In this document: in pieces, positions 17,409 through 27,562 of the stretch
Layout: every line of letters begins with the position of its first letter
Numbering within the stretch: the stretch's first letter is position 1
DNA from: Gammaproteobacteria bacterium
GTDB taxonomy: Bacteria; Gemmatimonadota; Gemmatimonadetes; Longimicrobiales; Gaopeijiaceae
Reading direction: 5' to 3'
DNA: 64,000 nt
Assembly (NCBI GenBank): GCA_028821195.1
Contig: JAPPHB010000083.1
Span: 1 to 64,000 of the forward strand
Position numbers and translations under genes: made by a program
The notes under the pieces: generated by a model
The model's database searches: none
Told to the model about the DNA's origin: nothing
What the model saw: only the letters and a program-made list of their open reading frames with translations

Positions 17409-18026
17409 ATGGCGGGGTTGATCGGACGCAAGGTCGGGATGACCCGCATCTTCAACGACGAAGGTCTTGTGGTGCCGGTTACCGTGGTGCGCGCCGGGCC
17501 ATGCCCGGTCGTATGCGTAAGATCCGAGGAGACCGATGGATACCGCGCCGTCCAGGTCGGCTTCGAGGCCCGCAGGGTCAGGCATGCCACGAAGGCCGAA
17601 GCCGGCCATGCCGCGAAGGCCGGACTGGAAGCGACGCCCCGCGTTCTGCGCGAGTTCCCGGTCGCGGACGACGAGGCGTTCGAGGCCGGTGACGAACTCA
17701 CCGTCGAGCTCTTCGCCGCCAACCAGTCCGTCAAGGTGACCGGCAATACCAAGGGCCGTGGGTTTCAGGGCGTCGTGAAACGACACGGCTTCACGGGACG
17801 CCCGGCCACGCACGGCCACCCGATGTCGCGCACCCCCGGATCGATGGGAGCGGGCACCGACCCGTCGAGAGTCATCAAGGGCAAGAAGCTCCCCGGCCGA
17901 ATGGGCAACAATCGCAAGACGCTGAGCAATGTCGAAGTCGTCCGGGTCGACGCCGGGAGGAACCTGCTGTTCCTCAAGGGCGCCGTTCCCGGACCGCGCA
18001 GCGGCTACGTCTTCATCAGCCACTAG
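17409..18026 (+). CDS. rplC: 50S ribosomal protein L3
   Basis: Early-assembly protein whose extension reaches the peptidyl-transferase centre. It is 205 aa. The start GLIGRKVGMTRIFN and the later segment HGHPMSRTPGSMGAGTDPSR are diagnostic. An AGGAGG-like stretch precedes ATG 17409. It stands second in the S10 unit, as in other bacteria. Confidence 0.98.
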   Translation: MAGLIGRKVGMTRIFNDEGLVVPVTVVRAGPCPVVCVRSEETDGYRAVQVGFEARRVRHATKAEAGHAAKAGLEATPRVLREFPVADDEAFEAGDELTVELFAANQSVKVTGNTKGRGFQGVVKRHGFTGRPATHGHPMSRTPGSMGAGTDPSRVIKGKKLPGRMGNNRKTLSNVEVVRVDAGRNLLFLKGAVPGPRSGYVFISH

Positions 18027-18030
18027 AGCC

Positions 18031-18690
18031 ATGCATACGGCCCACTACTACCAGTCTGACGGCAGCCCGGACGGCGACCGGACGCTTCCGGCAGTCCCAT
18101 TCGACGGAGTCGTGAACGAAGGCGTTCTGCACCAGGTGGTGCGAGCCCAACTCGCCAATCGGCGGAGGGGGACGGGGGCCGGCAAGAACCGCGCTGCCGT
18201 TTCGGGCGGCTCCCGCAAGCCGTGGAGGCAGAAGGGCACCGGCCGGGCCCGCCAGGGGACGATCCGCGCCGCGCAGTGGACGGGAGGCGGGATGGCCTTC
18301 CCCCCTCAACCTCACTCGTGGCGCACGTCCGTGCCTCGGAAGGTACGCGCGCTGGCCCGTCGGTCGGCCCTGAACGCGCGCGCGGAAGAGGGTCGGGTGC
18401 TGCTGATCGAGTCCCTGGACTACGAGGCCCCGCGCACCTCGCGCCTGGCATCCTGCCTCGCCGCCATCGAAGTGTCGGGCAAGGTGCTTCTGCTGACCGA
18501 CGGCAACAAGCGCAACGTGTACCTTTCGGCCCGCAACCTGCCGGGTGTCAGCGTGCGTCCCTTCGGGGAGGAGTCGGCCTACGACGTGCTGCGGGCGGCG
18601 ACCGTCGTGATCGAGGCCGATGCGCTCGGGACCGGGCCGGTGGCCGCGGAGCCCGCGGACTCCACAGACACGGAGAACGGCGATGCGTGA
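18031..18690 (+). CDS. rplD: 50S ribosomal protein L4
   Basis: 23S rRNA-binding protein lining the exit tunnel, a known autoregulator of the S10 operon in enterobacteria. It is 219 aa from ATG 18031. The conserved loop segment PWRQKGTGRARQGTIRAAQW is intact. The N-terminus (HTAHYYQSDG) and a C-terminal tail of about 20 acidic residues ([13 protein letters not shown]) are less conserved. The 3' end overlaps the rplW start by 8 nt. Confidence 0.95.
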   Translation: MHTAHYYQSDGSPDGDRTLPAVPFDGVVNEGVLHQVVRAQLANRRRGTGAGKNRAAVSGGSRKPWRQKGTGRARQGTIRAAQWTGGGMAFPPQPHSWRTSVPRKVRALARRSALNARAEEGRVLLIESLDYEAPRTSRLASCLAAIEVSGKVLLLTDGNKRNVYLSARNLPGVSVRPFGEESAYDVLRAATVVIEADALGTGPVAAEPADSTDTENGDA

Positions 18691-18994
18691 GCCGTGGGAT
18701 GTAATCGTGCGGCCGGTGGTCACCGAGAAGACGACCGCCCAGATGGAGGCCGAGAACGTCTACTCGTTCATCGTCAACCGCAATGCCAACAAGATCGACA
18801 TCGCCCGCGCGGTGGAAGCGCTCTGGGACGTCCAGGTCGACGATGTGCGCACCATGAGATACGCGGGCAAGATGCGCCGCTCGTTCCTCGGACAGATGAG
18901 CCGCAACTGGAGCCTCGGCCGCAGGCCGTCGTTCAAGAAGGCGGTCGTCAAGCTGGCCGAAGGCGACCACATCGAACTCTACGAAATGGGCTGA
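18683..18994 (+). CDS. rplW: 50S ribosomal protein L23
   Basis: Sits at the polypeptide exit and docks trigger factor and the signal recognition particle. It is 103 aa. The family features [12 protein letters not shown] and [20 protein letters not shown] are present. ATG 18683 lies inside the end of rplD (8-nt overlap), which suggests translational coupling. Confidence 0.97.
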   Translation: MREPWDVIVRPVVTEKTTAQMEAENVYSFIVNRNANKIDIARAVEALWDVQVDDVRTMRYAGKMRRSFLGQMSRNWSLGRRPSFKKAVVKLAEGDHIELYEMG

Positions 18995-19004
18995 GGAACG
19001 GGCC

Positions 19005-19847
19005 ATGGCGATCAAGAAGTTCAGACCCGTTACACCCGGCTCCCGTTTCCGGTCGATCGTGAAGGACACGGTGACCACGCGCAAGGGACCGGAAAAGTCG
19101 CTGACGGAGCCTCTTCACTCCAAGGGCGGACGCAACCACCATGGCCGCATCACGGTGCGCCGCAGGGGCGGTGGCCACAAGCGCCGGTATCGGCGCATCG
19201 ACTTCAGGCGCAACAAGATCGGGGTGGCGGGCCGCGTCGCCGAGATCGAATATGATCCCAACCGCTCCGCGAACATCGCCCTCATCCACTATGCGGATGG
19301 CGAGAAGCGCTACATCCTGCATGTGCGCGGCCTTGCGGTGGGCGATGAGGTGGTGGCGGGCGGCGATGCCGACATCAAGCCGGGCAACGCCCTCCCGATC
19401 GGCCGCATTCCGCTGGGCACGATCGTTCACAACGTGGAGCTGAAGCCCGGCAAGGGCGGCCAGATGGCCCGTTCGGCAGGCGCGGGCGTGCAGATCATGG
19501 CCAAGGAAGGAGACTACGTGACGCTCCGTCTTCCCTCGACGGAAGTCCGGCGGGTGCGCATGGAGTGCATGGCCACCGTCGGCCAGGTCGGCAACACCGA
19601 TCATGAACTGAAATCGCTGGGCAAGGCCGGGGCGACCCGGTGGCGCGGGCGCCGTCCCAAGGTGCGGGGCGTCGCCATGAATCCGGTTGACCACCCGCTC
19701 GGTGGAGGCGAGGGCAAGGCCTCCGGGGGCCGTCCTCCGGTTACCCCCTGGGGCAAGCCGGAGGGGAAGAAGACCCGCAATCCCAGAAAGGAATCCAACC
19801 GACTGATCGTCCGGGGACGCAAACGCGGCAAGGCCACCCGGTCGTAG
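19005..19847 (+). CDS. rplB: 50S ribosomal protein L2
   Basis: Largest 50S primary binder, needed for subunit joining and the peptidyl-transferase centre. It is 280 aa. Conserved blocks include [15 protein letters not shown] and the C-terminal [13 protein letters not shown]. The functionally important first His of DHPxGGGEG is kept; the second position is Leu rather than the His of E. coli. It starts 10 nt after rplW. Confidence 0.98.
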   Translation: MAIKKFRPVTPGSRFRSIVKDTVTTRKGPEKSLTEPLHSKGGRNHHGRITVRRRGGGHKRRYRRIDFRRNKIGVAGRVAEIEYDPNRSANIALIHYADGEKRYILHVRGLAVGDEVVAGGDADIKPGNALPIGRIPLGTIVHNVELKPGKGGQMARSAGAGVQIMAKEGDYVTLRLPSTEVRRVRMECMATVGQVGNTDHELKSLGKAGATRWRGRRPKVRGVAMNPVDHPLGGGEGKASGGRPPVTPWGKPEGKKTRNPRKESNRLIVRGRKRGKATRS

Positions 19848-19883
19848 ACGATTGCGAGACGAGAAGCCAACCAGGAAACCGCC

Positions 19884-20171
19884 ATGCCACGCAGCGTAAG
19901 GAAGGGCCCCTACATCGACGAGAAGCTCCTGCGCAAGGTGGAGTTGATGAACGCGCGCGCGGAGAAAAGGGTGATCAAGACCTGGGCGCGCGCCTCGACC
20001 ATCTCGCCGGACTTCGTGGGCCATACGGTTGCGGTGCACAACGGCAACAAGTTCATCCCGGTCTACATCACCGAGAACATGGTTGGCCACAAACTCGGGG
20101 AGTTCGCTCCCACGCGGCTCTTTCGCGGGCACGGGGGCAAACTCGCCGACCGGCGCTCCAAGGCTCGATAG
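19884..20171 (+). CDS. rpsS: 30S ribosomal protein S19
   Basis: 30S head protein that works with S13 near the A site. It is 95 aa; [33 protein letters not shown] and [17 protein letters not shown] (here [17 protein letters not shown]) match the family. It lies between rplB and rplV in the standard order. Confidence 0.98.
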   Translation: MPRSVRKGPYIDEKLLRKVELMNARAEKRVIKTWARASTISPDFVGHTVAVHNGNKFIPVYITENMVGHKLGEFAPTRLFRGHGGKLADRRSKAR

Positions 20172-20206
20172 AGGCCGATCAGGTCACCCCCTGCACGAGA
20201 ACCCGG

Positions 20207-20557
20207 ATGCAAGCAAAGGCGGTTGCCAGGTACATCGGAATGAGTCCCCGCAAGGTAAGGCTGGTCGTGGATCAGATCCGGGGTCTCCCCGTCAATCAGG
20301 CCTACGCAATCCTCCGGTTCTCGAAGAAGGCCGCGTCGGTGCCGGTCGGCAAGACGCTCCGTTCCGCGGTCGCGAACGCCGAGTACAGGGCAGAGGAGGA
20401 AGGCGAAGTGCTTGATGTGGACGAGCTCGTGATCGCGCGGGCATTTGTTGATGGCGGGCGGACCACGAAGCGCTGGCGGGCGGCGGCCATGGGGAGGGCG
20501 GCTCCGATCCGCAGGCGCTCGAGTCACATCACGATCGTCGTGGAAAGCGAGGAATAG
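20207..20557 (+). CDS. rplV: 50S ribosomal protein L22
   Basis: Exit-tunnel protein of 116 aa; its beta-hairpin forms part of the macrolide-binding tunnel wall. The N-terminal [20 protein letters not shown] and the tip region near [13 protein letters not shown] are present with no visible insertion or deletion of the hairpin. rpsC starts 5 nt after the stop. Confidence 0.97.
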   Translation: MQAKAVARYIGMSPRKVRLVVDQIRGLPVNQAYAILRFSKKAASVPVGKTLRSAVANAEYRAEEEGEVLDVDELVIARAFVDGGRTTKRWRAAAMGRAAPIRRRSSHITIVVESEE

Positions 20558-20562
20558 GGGCG

Positions 20563-21222
20563 ATGGGACAGAAGACACACCCCCACGGGTTTCGGCTCGG
20601 CATCGTCAAGGACTGGCAGTCCCGCTGGTACGCGGAGAAGGAGTTCCCCCAGCTGCTCCAGGAGGACGAGACCATACGGCGGTACCTCGACCGCCGTCTG
20701 GCGCATGCCGCCATCTCCCGGGTCGAGATCGACCGCAAGCCCTCCAAGATCGTGATGACCGTGCACACGGCTCGACCGGGCGTCGTGATCGGCAAGCGGG
20801 GCGCGGAGGTGGACAAGCTGCGCGACGAGCTGGGCGTGCTGACCAAGTCGGAGGTCTCGGTCAACGTGGAGGAGATCAAGCAGCCCGAACTCGACGCGCG
20901 GCTGGTGGCGGAGAACGTCAAACACCAGTTGCGGCAGCGGATTTCGTTCCGCCGGGCCATGAAGCGCGCGGTTCAATCGGCGCGCCGCGCGGGTGCGGAA
21001 GGCATCAAGATCCAGTGTGGCGGCCGCCTGGGGGGCGCGGAAATCGCCCGCACCGAAGCGTATCACGAGGGTCGCGTGCCCCTGCACACCCTGCGGGCGA
21101 ACATCGACTACGCGAGCGTGAGGGCGGACACCACCTACGGTACCGTGGGCGTGAAGTGCTGGATCTTCAAGGGTGAAGTGGTGGACGACCGGCGGGGCCG
21201 GACGTACTCGACGGGATCGTGA
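20563..21222 (+). CDS. rpsC: 30S ribosomal protein S3
   Basis: Forms the mRNA entry site with S4 and S5. It is 219 aa. The N-terminal [20 protein letters not shown], the KH domain with [16 protein letters not shown] (about 77-92) and the [12 protein letters not shown] region are all typical. No internal defects are seen. Confidence 0.98.
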   Translation: MGQKTHPHGFRLGIVKDWQSRWYAEKEFPQLLQEDETIRRYLDRRLAHAAISRVEIDRKPSKIVMTVHTARPGVVIGKRGAEVDKLRDELGVLTKSEVSVNVEEIKQPELDARLVAENVKHQLRQRISFRRAMKRAVQSARRAGAEGIKIQCGGRLGGAEIARTEAYHEGRVPLHTLRANIDYASVRADTTYGTVGVKCWIFKGEVVDDRRGRTYSTGS

Positions 21223-21281
21223 GGGTGCAGGCGAACGGAACCCGGCCCCCCCTGCGGCGGGCCCCGCAAGGACGATAGGAG

Positions 21282-21704
21282 ATGCTGGCACCGAAGCGGA
21301 TCAAGTACCGCAAGAAACACAAGGGCAAGATGCGCGGGATTTCCCGTCGCGGAAACCGGGTGAGTTTCGGCGACTACGGGCTCCAGGCCGTGGAGTCCGC
21401 GTGGATCAGCAATCGCCAGATCGAGTCGGCGCGCGTGGCCATGACCCGGCACATCAAGAGGGGTGGAAAGGTCTGGATCCGGATCTTTCCGGACAAGCCG
21501 GTCACCTCCAAGCCCGCCGAGACCCGGATGGGCAAGGGAAAGGGCAACCCGGAAGGCTGGGTGGCGGTGGTGAAGCCGGGGCGGATGATGTTCGAGATGG
21601 AGGGCGTCGGCGAGGAAGTCGCGCGCCGCGCGATGCAGCTCGCATCCGACAAGCTTCCCATCAAGACCCGTTTCGTTGCGCGTGAACGGCAGTTGGGAAC
21701 CTGA
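21282..21704 (+). CDS. rplP: 50S ribosomal protein L16
   Basis: 50S protein that contacts the A-site tRNA and helps position the peptidyl-transferase centre. It is 140 aa. The signature segments [27 protein letters not shown] (here [12 protein letters not shown]) and [19 protein letters not shown] are intact. A 59-nt gap with a short GGCCCC/GGGCCC-rich stretch precedes it. Confidence 0.98.
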   Translation: MLAPKRIKYRKKHKGKMRGISRRGNRVSFGDYGLQAVESAWISNRQIESARVAMTRHIKRGGKVWIRIFPDKPVTSKPAETRMGKGKGNPEGWVAVVKPGRMMFEMEGVGEEVARRAMQLASDKLPIKTRFVARERQLGT

Positions 21705-21716
21705 GGGAAACCGGGC

Positions 21717-21941
21717 ATGGACATCGAAGAAATCCGCGATATGACCGACCAGCAGATCCGGGAGCGGCTGGACGAACTGAGGGAGGAACGGTTCCGCCTC
21801 AAGTTCCGGGCCGCGACCATGGAACTCGAGAATCCACGGCTGCTCTCGCACCTGCGCAGGGATATCGCCCGAGTCCGCACCGTGCAGCGCGAACGCGAAC
21901 TCGCGGCGGCTCTGGCCATGACCGAGGAGAACGCCTCATGA
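21717..21941 (+). CDS. rpmC: 50S ribosomal protein L29
   Basis: Small helical protein at the exit site, 74 aa. It shows the [20 protein letters not shown] helix and [14 protein letters not shown]. It overlaps rpsQ by 4 nt (ATGA), so the pair is likely co-translated. Confidence 0.96.
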   Translation: MDIEEIRDMTDQQIRERLDELREERFRLKFRAATMELENPRLLSHLRRDIARVRTVQRERELAAALAMTEENAS

Positions 21942-22222
21942 CGGCGACACCGGATGCCGCGAGCGGCGCACGCAACCGGCGAAAGACGCGAACGGGGGTG
22001 GTGGTGTCGGACGTGGCGGACAAGACGGTCACCGTCCTTGTCGCGCGCCAGTTCGCCCATCCGCTCTACGGAAAGCAGGTCAAGCGCACCCGCAGGTATC
22101 ACGCCCACGACGAAACCAACCAGTATCGCATGGGAGACACCGTGCGCATCGTCGAGACGCGGCCCCTCTCCCGCACCAAGCGGTGGAGGGTCGCCGAACT
22201 GGTCGACCGCGCGGAAGGATAG
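21938..22222 (+). CDS. rpsQ: 30S ribosomal protein S17
   Basis: Primary 16S rRNA-binding OB-fold protein, 94 aa. The core segments [32 protein letters not shown] and [18 protein letters not shown] match the family. The first dozen residues are a non-conserved basic extension. It starts within the rpmC stop. Confidence 0.97.
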   Translation: MTATPDAASGARNRRKTRTGVVVSDVADKTVTVLVARQFAHPLYGKQVKRTRRYHAHDETNQYRMGDTVRIVETRPLSRTKRWRVAELVDRAEG

Positions 22223-22229
22223 GCCGGCG

Positions 22230-22598
22230 ATGATTCAACAGGAATCGATGGTTCGGATCACGGACAACACGGGCGCCAAGAAGGCGCTGTGCATCCGTGT
22301 CCTGGGGGGCTCGCGCCGCCGCTACGCCAGCGTGGGCGACCTGGTGGTGCTGACGGTCAAGGATGCCATCCCCAACGCCGGCGTGCGCAAGGGCGATATC
22401 GTGCGGGCTGTCGTGGTGCGCACGGCCAAGGAAGTGCGCAGGCGCGATGGGTCCTATATCCGCTTCGACGACAACGCGGCGGTGCTCATCGACACCAACG
22501 GCGAGCCGAAGGGTACGCGCATCTTCGGACCGGTCGGGCGGGAACTCAGGGAGAAGCGTTACATGAAGATCGTTTCGCTGGCCCCGGAGGTGCTCTGA
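22230..22598 (+). CDS. rplN: 50S ribosomal protein L14
   Basis: Intersubunit-bridge protein, 122 aa, the exact usual length. The start at ATG 22230 gives [20 protein letters not shown], the family N-terminus; longer in-frame starts upstream overlap rpsQ and are not used. The C-terminal [19 protein letters not shown] is conserved. The stop overlaps the rplX start (TGATG). Confidence 0.98.
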   Translation: MIQQESMVRITDNTGAKKALCIRVLGGSRRRYASVGDLVVLTVKDAIPNAGVRKGDIVRAVVVRTAKEVRRRDGSYIRFDDNAAVLIDTNGEPKGTRIFGPVGRELREKRYMKIVSLAPEVL

Positions 22599-22957
22599 TG
22601 CCGGGGCACACGGGAGCGCGCCGGAACAGGCCCAAACACCGGATAGCGAAGGGTGACCGCGTGCGCGTGATTCGCGGCAACCACCGGGACGAGCAGGGAA
22701 CTGTCCTTCGGGTGATCCGCGACCGTGATCAGGTGGTGATCGAGGGCGTCAACATGCGCAAGCGCCACCAGCGGCCCACGGCGGCCAATCCGGAGGGAGG
22801 GATCATCACCTTCGAGGCTCCGATCCACATTTCCAACGTGATGTTGATCGATCCGGCCGGCGGAGAGGCCAGCCGCATTCGCATGCGTCTCGAGGAAGGG
22901 GGCGTGAAGGAGCGCATCGCGGTGAAGACCGGCAACCCCATCCCGGCGCCGAGGTGA
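22598..22957 (+). CDS. rplX: 50S ribosomal protein L24
   Basis: One of two proteins that initiate 50S assembly. It is 119 aa with an N-terminal KOW motif ([20 protein letters not shown]) and the [14 protein letters not shown] segment. The ATG overlaps the rplN stop. The C-terminal 20 residues vary, as is common. Confidence 0.96.
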   Translation: MPGHTGARRNRPKHRIAKGDRVRVIRGNHRDEQGTVLRVIRDRDQVVIEGVNMRKRHQRPTAANPEGGIITFEAPIHISNVMLIDPAGGEASRIRMRLEEGGVKERIAVKTGNPIPAPR

Positions 22958-22986
22958 CGGATGACGACAACGGACGGATTTGCAAG

Positions 22987-23574
22987 ATGACGGAGACGCA
23001 CCCCCGGCTTCACCGGCACTATCTGGAGAACGTCCAGCCGAAACTCCAGGAGGAATTCGGCTTCACCAACGTCAATCAGATTCCGCGCCCGGTGAAGGTC
23101 GTCCTCAACGTGGGCGTCGGCGAAGCGAGCAGGAATCAGAAGTTCCTCGACAGCGTGGTCGAAGAATTGTCGGTGATCTCCGGACAGAAGCCGGTCGTTA
23201 CCCGGGCGCGCAAGTCCATCTCCAACTTCTCGTTGAGGACGGGCATGCCGGTCGGATGCCGGGTCACGCTGCGCCGGCACCGCATGTACGAGTTTCTCGA
23301 TCGCCTGGTGAGCGCCACCATACCGCGCATCCGCGACTTCCGCGGGCTGTCCACGAAATCGTTCGACGGGCGCGGAAACTACAGCCTCGGGGTACGCGAG
23401 CAGATCATCTTCCCCGAGATCGACTACGACAGGATCGACCGCATCCATGGCATGGACATCACCGTGGTTACGAGCACCAGCAAGGACGACGAGGCGCTGG
23501 CCCTGCTGCGTGAGCTGGGGTTTCCGTTCCGTGGCTCGCTGCCGGTCATCATCGGCCAGAACGGCGCCGCCTGA
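22987..23574 (+). CDS. rplE: 50S ribosomal protein L5
   Basis: 5S rRNA-binding protein of the central protuberance. It is 195 aa from ATG 22987; an in-frame GTG at 22954 that overlaps the rplX stop would add 11 residues with no family resemblance. Core segments include [25 protein letters not shown] and [19 protein letters not shown]. The next gene is rpsH after only 42 nt: rpsN (S14), usually found here, is absent. Confidence 0.97.
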   Translation: MTETHPRLHRHYLENVQPKLQEEFGFTNVNQIPRPVKVVLNVGVGEASRNQKFLDSVVEELSVISGQKPVVTRARKSISNFSLRTGMPVGCRVTLRRHRMYEFLDRLVSATIPRIRDFRGLSTKSFDGRGNYSLGVREQIIFPEIDYDRIDRIHGMDITVVTSTSKDDEALALLRELGFPFRGSLPVIIGQNGAA

Positions 23575-23616
23575 CGCCCCCGCAACCCAGGGAATAACGG
23601 AGGGACGAGACTCGAC

Positions 23617-24012
23617 ATGATGACGGACCCGATTGCCGACATGCTGACCCGGCTGCGCAACGCCGGGCAGGCGGGCCACCGCTGGGCGGACATGCCCGTC
23701 TCCCGGATGAAGATCGAGATTGCCCGGCTGCTCGCCGAGAACCATTTCGTCTTTGGCTACAAGGTGCTCGACGACGGAGCCCACGGGGTTCTGCGCGTCT
23801 ACCTGAAGTATCGCGACGAGGGTCGCCCGATCATTCGGCATATCGAGCGCTTCTCGTCGCCCGGAAGGCGGCGCTACGTCGGACGGGAGGATATCCCCAG
23901 GGTCAGGAACGGCCTGGGGATGGCGATTCTGTCGACATCCCGGGGTGTGCTCTCCGACCGCACGGCACGCAAGGAAGGGGTGGGCGGCGAAGTGCTGGCG
24001 ATCGTGTGGTAG
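23617..24012 (+). CDS. rpsH: 30S ribosomal protein S8
   Basis: 16S rRNA binder and, in enterobacteria, repressor of the spc operon. It is 131 aa. TDPIADMLTRLRNAGQAG and the C-terminal GLGMAILSTSRGVLSDRTARKEGVGGE (as GLGMAILSTS then GVLSD..A...GVGGE) match the family. Two tandem ATG codons occur at the start. Confidence 0.97.
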   Translation: MMTDPIADMLTRLRNAGQAGHRWADMPVSRMKIEIARLLAENHFVFGYKVLDDGAHGVLRVYLKYRDEGRPIIRHIERFSSPGRRRYVGREDIPRVRNGLGMAILSTSRGVLSDRTARKEGVGGEVLAIVW

Positions 24013-24042
24013 CCAGGATTCCATTAACCACGACGTAAACGT

Positions 24043-24582
24043 ATGTCGCGCATAGGTAAGCTTCCGGTCGCCATTCCGGGCGGCGTGACCGTGGACTACA
24101 GTGAGCCCGTCCTGAAGGTCAAGGGGCCCAGGGGCGAACTGACCCTCGACGTGCATCCCGCCATGACCATCGATGTGGGGGAAGGCGAAGTGGTGGTGCG
24201 GAGGCCGTCCGACGGTCGCACGCACCGGTCGCTTCATGGTCTGACGCGCGCCCTCATCGCCAACATGGTGCACGGGGTGACGACCGGGTACAGCAAGACG
24301 TTGGAGATCGTGGGGGTGGGATACCGGGCGCAGAAGAAGGGCAGGGAACTGGTCCTGAGCCTGGGATTCTCCCACACCATCGACTACCCGGAACCTGAAG
24401 GCATCACGCTCGAGTGTCCCCGGCAGGACATCGTGGTGGTGCATGGGATCGACAAGCAGAAGGTGGGGCAGGTAGCGGCGGAAATCCGGTCGTTCCGGCC
24501 CCCGGAGCCGTACAAGGGCAAGGGCGTGCGCTACCAGGGCGAGCAGATCCGACGCAAGGTCGGCAAGACTGCCGCATCGTAG
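24043..24582 (+). CDS. rplF: 50S ribosomal protein L6
   Basis: Two-domain protein near the sarcin-ricin loop, 179 aa. [16 protein letters not shown] and the C-terminal [20 protein letters not shown] are conserved. It lies between rpsH and rplR, as in typical spc operons. Confidence 0.98.
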   Translation: MSRIGKLPVAIPGGVTVDYSEPVLKVKGPRGELTLDVHPAMTIDVGEGEVVVRRPSDGRTHRSLHGLTRALIANMVHGVTTGYSKTLEIVGVGYRAQKKGRELVLSLGFSHTIDYPEPEGITLECPRQDIVVVHGIDKQKVGQVAAEIRSFRPPEPYKGKGVRYQGEQIRRKVGKTAAS

Positions 24583-24605
24583 TCGCCCCGCAGAGCGAGG
24601 AAACC

Positions 24606-24995
24606 GTGACCGCAAAGAGTTCGAAGTTGAGAAGGAGCCGGCGCTTGCAGCGCATCCGGCGGCATCGCAGGGTCCGCAAGCGCGTGAACGGGTCCGCCGA
24701 ACGCCCGCGGCTCGTGGTGTTCCGTTCTCTGAAGCACATGGAGGGACAGCTCGTGGACGACGACCTTGGACGCACCCTGGTCGGAATCTCCACCCGGTCC
24801 GCGGCTCTCCGCGAGTTCGAGACCGAGTCTCGCAACCCGGGAGTCGAGCGGGCGCGGGCGGCGGGCAGGATGCTGGCCGACCGAGCTCGTTCGGAGGGCA
24901 TCAGCACGGTGGTATTCGACCGCGGCGGCTACCAGTATCACGGCAGGGTGAAGGCCTTTGCCGACGGCGCGCGCGAGGGAGGGTTGAGCTTCTGA
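24606..24995 (+). CDS. rplR: 50S ribosomal protein L18
   Basis: 5S rRNA-binding protein. The GTG at 24606 gives 129 aa and lies 24 nt after the rplF stop with AGCGAGGAAA upstream. Segments [18 protein letters not shown] and [20 protein letters not shown] are diagnostic. The basic N-terminus ([20 protein letters not shown]) is slightly longer than in E. coli. The stop overlaps the rpsE start (TGATG). Confidence 0.95.
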   Translation: MTAKSSKLRRSRRLQRIRRHRRVRKRVNGSAERPRLVVFRSLKHMEGQLVDDDLGRTLVGISTRSAALREFETESRNPGVERARAAGRMLADRARSEGISTVVFDRGGYQYHGRVKAFADGAREGGLSF

Positions 24996-25513
24996 TGGCC
25001 AGAAACAGGCGTACGGACGGCGACCGCTCGCGTGAGAGCGAACTTGTCGAGAACGTCATCCACATCAACCGGGTCGCCAAGGTGGTGAAGGGCGGACGCC
25101 GCTTCTCGTTCACTGCGCTGGTCTCGGTGGGCGACCAGAAGGGCAACATGGGCGTCGCGCTGGCCAAGGCGAGCGACGTTGCGGAGGCCATCCGCAAGGC
25201 GTTCGAGCGGGCACGGCGGAACATGCAGAAGGTGTCCATCGTTCAAGGCACCCTTCCTCACGAAATCATCGGCCAGTGGGGCGCGGGCCGGGTGCTCCTT
25301 CGTCCCGCGGCGCCAGGCACCGGGGTGATCGCCGGTGGTCCGGTCCGGGCGGTTCTGGAGGCTGCGGGGGTCACCGATGTGCTGACCAAGAGTCTCGGTT
25401 CGAACAACCCCATCAACGTGGTCAAGGCGACGCTGAACGGCCTGACGCGGCTGGCCACGCCCGAGCAGGTCGCGCGTGAGCGCGGCATCAGCGTCGAAGA
25501 ACTGGGAGGCTAG
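24995..25513 (+). CDS. rpsE: 30S ribosomal protein S5
   Basis: Small-subunit fidelity protein forming part of the mRNA entry. It is 172 aa with the [16 protein letters not shown] hairpin region intact; this is where spectinomycin-resistance changes occur and none is evident. The usual GxGLGKA motif reads GVALAKA, a mild departure. The C-terminal [13 protein letters not shown] segment is conserved. rpmD follows after 4 nt. Confidence 0.96.
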   Translation: MARNRRTDGDRSRESELVENVIHINRVAKVVKGGRRFSFTALVSVGDQKGNMGVALAKASDVAEAIRKAFERARRNMQKVSIVQGTLPHEIIGQWGAGRVLLRPAAPGTGVIAGGPVRAVLEAAGVTDVLTKSLGSNNPINVVKATLNGLTRLATPEQVARERGISVEELGG

Positions 25514-25517
25514 GCCC

Positions 25518-25712
25518 GTGTCCGACACGCCCGGGAAGATCAGGATCAAGCAGGTGCGCAGTGGCATCGGGAGGCTGAGCACACACCGGCGGACATTGCG
25601 CGCCCTGGGGATCCGCAGACACCAGCAGTCGGTTGTCCACAACGACACCCCGGCCATCAGGGGCATGATCCGCCAGGTCGGCCACCTGGTGGAAGTCACC
25701 GAAGTCACCTGA
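25518..25712 (+). CDS. rpmD: 50S ribosomal protein L30
   Basis: Small 50S protein, 64 aa from GTG 25518, 4 nt after rpsE. A longer in-frame start at 25476 would lie inside rpsE and is rejected. The pattern IRIKQVRSGIGR...HRRTLRALGIRR and the VRHNDTPAIRGMI-like segment (VVHNDTPAIRGMI) identify it. Confidence 0.95.
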   Translation: MSDTPGKIRIKQVRSGIGRLSTHRRTLRALGIRRHQQSVVHNDTPAIRGMIRQVGHLVEVTEVT

Positions 25713-25730
25713 ACGACGGAGATCGCACCG

Positions 25731-26180
25731 ATGTCAGAACTTCACCGGCTGAGCCCCGTACCGGGATCACGCAAGACGCGCAAGCGTGTCGGGCGCGGAC
25801 CCGGCTCCGGGCTGGGCAAAACGGCCGGCAGGGGACACAACGGTCAGAAGTCCAGGAGCGGCGGCACGGTTCCCGCCTGGTTCGAGGGCGGGCAGATGCC
25901 CCTGCAGCGGCGCATCCCCAAGCGGGGGTTCAAGAACCGCGGACGCGTCGAGTACGCCGTCATCAACGTCGGCGAGCTGAACCGCCTCGACACCGACCGG
26001 ATCACTCTGGAGGCGCTGGTCCAGGCCGGGGTGGCCGGCGGGGGCCGGAAGCCGGTGAAGGTGCTCGGAACGGGTGAGCCGGAGCGGGCGATGCATGTCG
26101 AGGCGCACGCGTTCAGCGCGTCCGCGCGCCGCAAGATCGAAGCCGCCGGGGGCACGGTGACCGTGTCCGGCTCGCGCTGA
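25731..26180 (+). CDS. rplO: 50S ribosomal protein L15
   Basis: Late-assembly 50S protein, 149 aa. The glycine-rich N-terminal part (KRVGRGPGSGLGKTAGRGHN) and GGQMPLQRRIPKRGF are diagnostic, and the C-terminal domain with VEAHAFSASARRKIEAAGG is present. secY follows after 26 nt. Confidence 0.98.
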   Translation: MSELHRLSPVPGSRKTRKRVGRGPGSGLGKTAGRGHNGQKSRSGGTVPAWFEGGQMPLQRRIPKRGFKNRGRVEYAVINVGELNRLDTDRITLEALVQAGVAGGGRKPVKVLGTGEPERAMHVEAHAFSASARRKIEAAGGTVTVSGSR

Positions 26181-26206
26181 CGTCAATCCGCTAGACGGGG
26201 TAGGAG

Positions 26207-27520
26207 ATGGCGAACCCGATTCCCAATCTGTTCCGGGTCCCGGAACTCAAGCAGAAGATCCTTTTCACGCTGTTCATCCTTCTCGTCTACAGGCTGGGGG
26301 CGCATATCACCGTGCCCGGCCTCGACGTGAACATCCTGCGCCAGCAGTTCGGGCAGCTGAGCAACACGCTGTTCGGGATCTACGACATGTTCGTGGGGGG
26401 CGGTCTCAGCCGGGCCACCATCCTGGCGCTGGGCATCATGCCCTATATCTCCGCCTCGATCATGTTCCAGCTGCTCTCCGCGGTGGTTCCCACGATCGAG
26501 AAGCTGCAGAAGGAGGGGGAGCAGGGGCGCAAGAAGCTCACCCAGTGGACGCGCTACACGACGGTCGTGCTGTCCATCATCCAGGCCTACGGCTACGCGG
26601 TGTTCCTGTCCAGCATTCCCGGCGCGGTGCGCACCCCCGGCGTGCTGTTCATGTTCACTACCGTCGTTGCGCTCACCGTCGGCGCCGTCTTCGTCATGTG
26701 GCTGGGAGAGCAGATCACCGAACACGGCATCGGCAACGGCATGTCGCTGCTGATCTTCTTCTCCATCATCGAGGGATTCCCGGCGGCGATCGGCCGGACC
26801 TGGGAGTCGTTCGTGGTCGGAGAGATCAGCGTGGTCGGCCTCGCGGCGCTGGGTGCCGTGGTCGTGGGGGTGACCGCGGGTGTGGTGGCGATGACCATGG
26901 CGGCCCGCAAGATCCCGGTTCAGATACCACGCAAGGTGATGGGGCGCGGGCGTATCCGCGAAGGCCAGAAGAGCTTCGTGCCGCTGCGCGTGAACTCGGC
27001 CGGCGTCATGCCGATCATCTTCGCACAGTCGTTCATCATCGTGCCGGGCACGCTCGCGGCGTTCTCGAGCGCCGGCTTTCTGCGCGAGATCTCGGACCTG
27101 TTCCAGCCGGGGAGCTGGCTCTACTACGGGAGCTACTCGCTCCTGATCCTCTTTTTCACCTACTTCTACACCGCCATCATCTTCAATCCCGTGGATCTGG
27201 CGGAGAACCTGAAGAAGCAGGGGGCCTTCATCCCCGGGGTCAAGCCGGGCGCGCGCACCGCCGAGTACATCGACAGGATCCTGACGCGCATCACTCTTCC
27301 GGGCTCGATCTACCTTGCCATCATCGCGCTGCTGCCCTTCTGGATCTTCGACTGGTTCAACATCCAGACCTTTTTCTTCGGGGGCACCAGTCTGCTGATT
27401 GTGGTCGGCGTGGGGCTGGACACCGTCCAGCAGGCCCAGCAACACCTGCTTCTTCGCCACTACGACGGCTTCATGAAGAAGGGGAGGGTCAAGATGCGGG
27501 GCCGGGGGCGCTACGTCTGA
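26207..27520 (+). CDS. secY: protein translocase subunit SecY
   Basis: Pore subunit of the SecYEG inner-membrane channel. It is 437 aa with about ten hydrophobic helices. Family segments include the N-terminal KILFTLFILLVYRLGAHI, LGIMPYISASIMFQLL and GNGMSLLIFFSI in the middle, and the long cytoplasmic loop before GVMPIIFAQSF. It lies between rplO and adk, as in many bacteria. Confidence 0.98.
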   Translation: MANPIPNLFRVPELKQKILFTLFILLVYRLGAHITVPGLDVNILRQQFGQLSNTLFGIYDMFVGGGLSRATILALGIMPYISASIMFQLLSAVVPTIEKLQKEGEQGRKKLTQWTRYTTVVLSIIQAYGYAVFLSSIPGAVRTPGVLFMFTTVVALTVGAVFVMWLGEQITEHGIGNGMSLLIFFSIIEGFPAAIGRTWESFVVGEISVVGLAALGAVVVGVTAGVVAMTMAARKIPVQIPRKVMGRGRIREGQKSFVPLRVNSAGVMPIIFAQSFIIVPGTLAAFSSAGFLREISDLFQPGSWLYYGSYSLLILFFTYFYTAIIFNPVDLAENLKKQGAFIPGVKPGARTAEYIDRILTRITLPGSIYLAIIALLPFWIFDWFNIQTFFFGGTSLLIVVGVGLDTVQQAQQHLLLRHYDGFMKKGRVKMRGRGRYV

Positions 27521-27562
27521 TGCGGCTCGCGTGACCGCAGCCGGAGCTCTGTCGCAAGCATC

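Noticed and set aside
24414..24605. Longer N-terminus for L18
   Set aside because: The extra 64 codons lie inside rplF and have no L18 similarity; GTG 24606 gives the family length.
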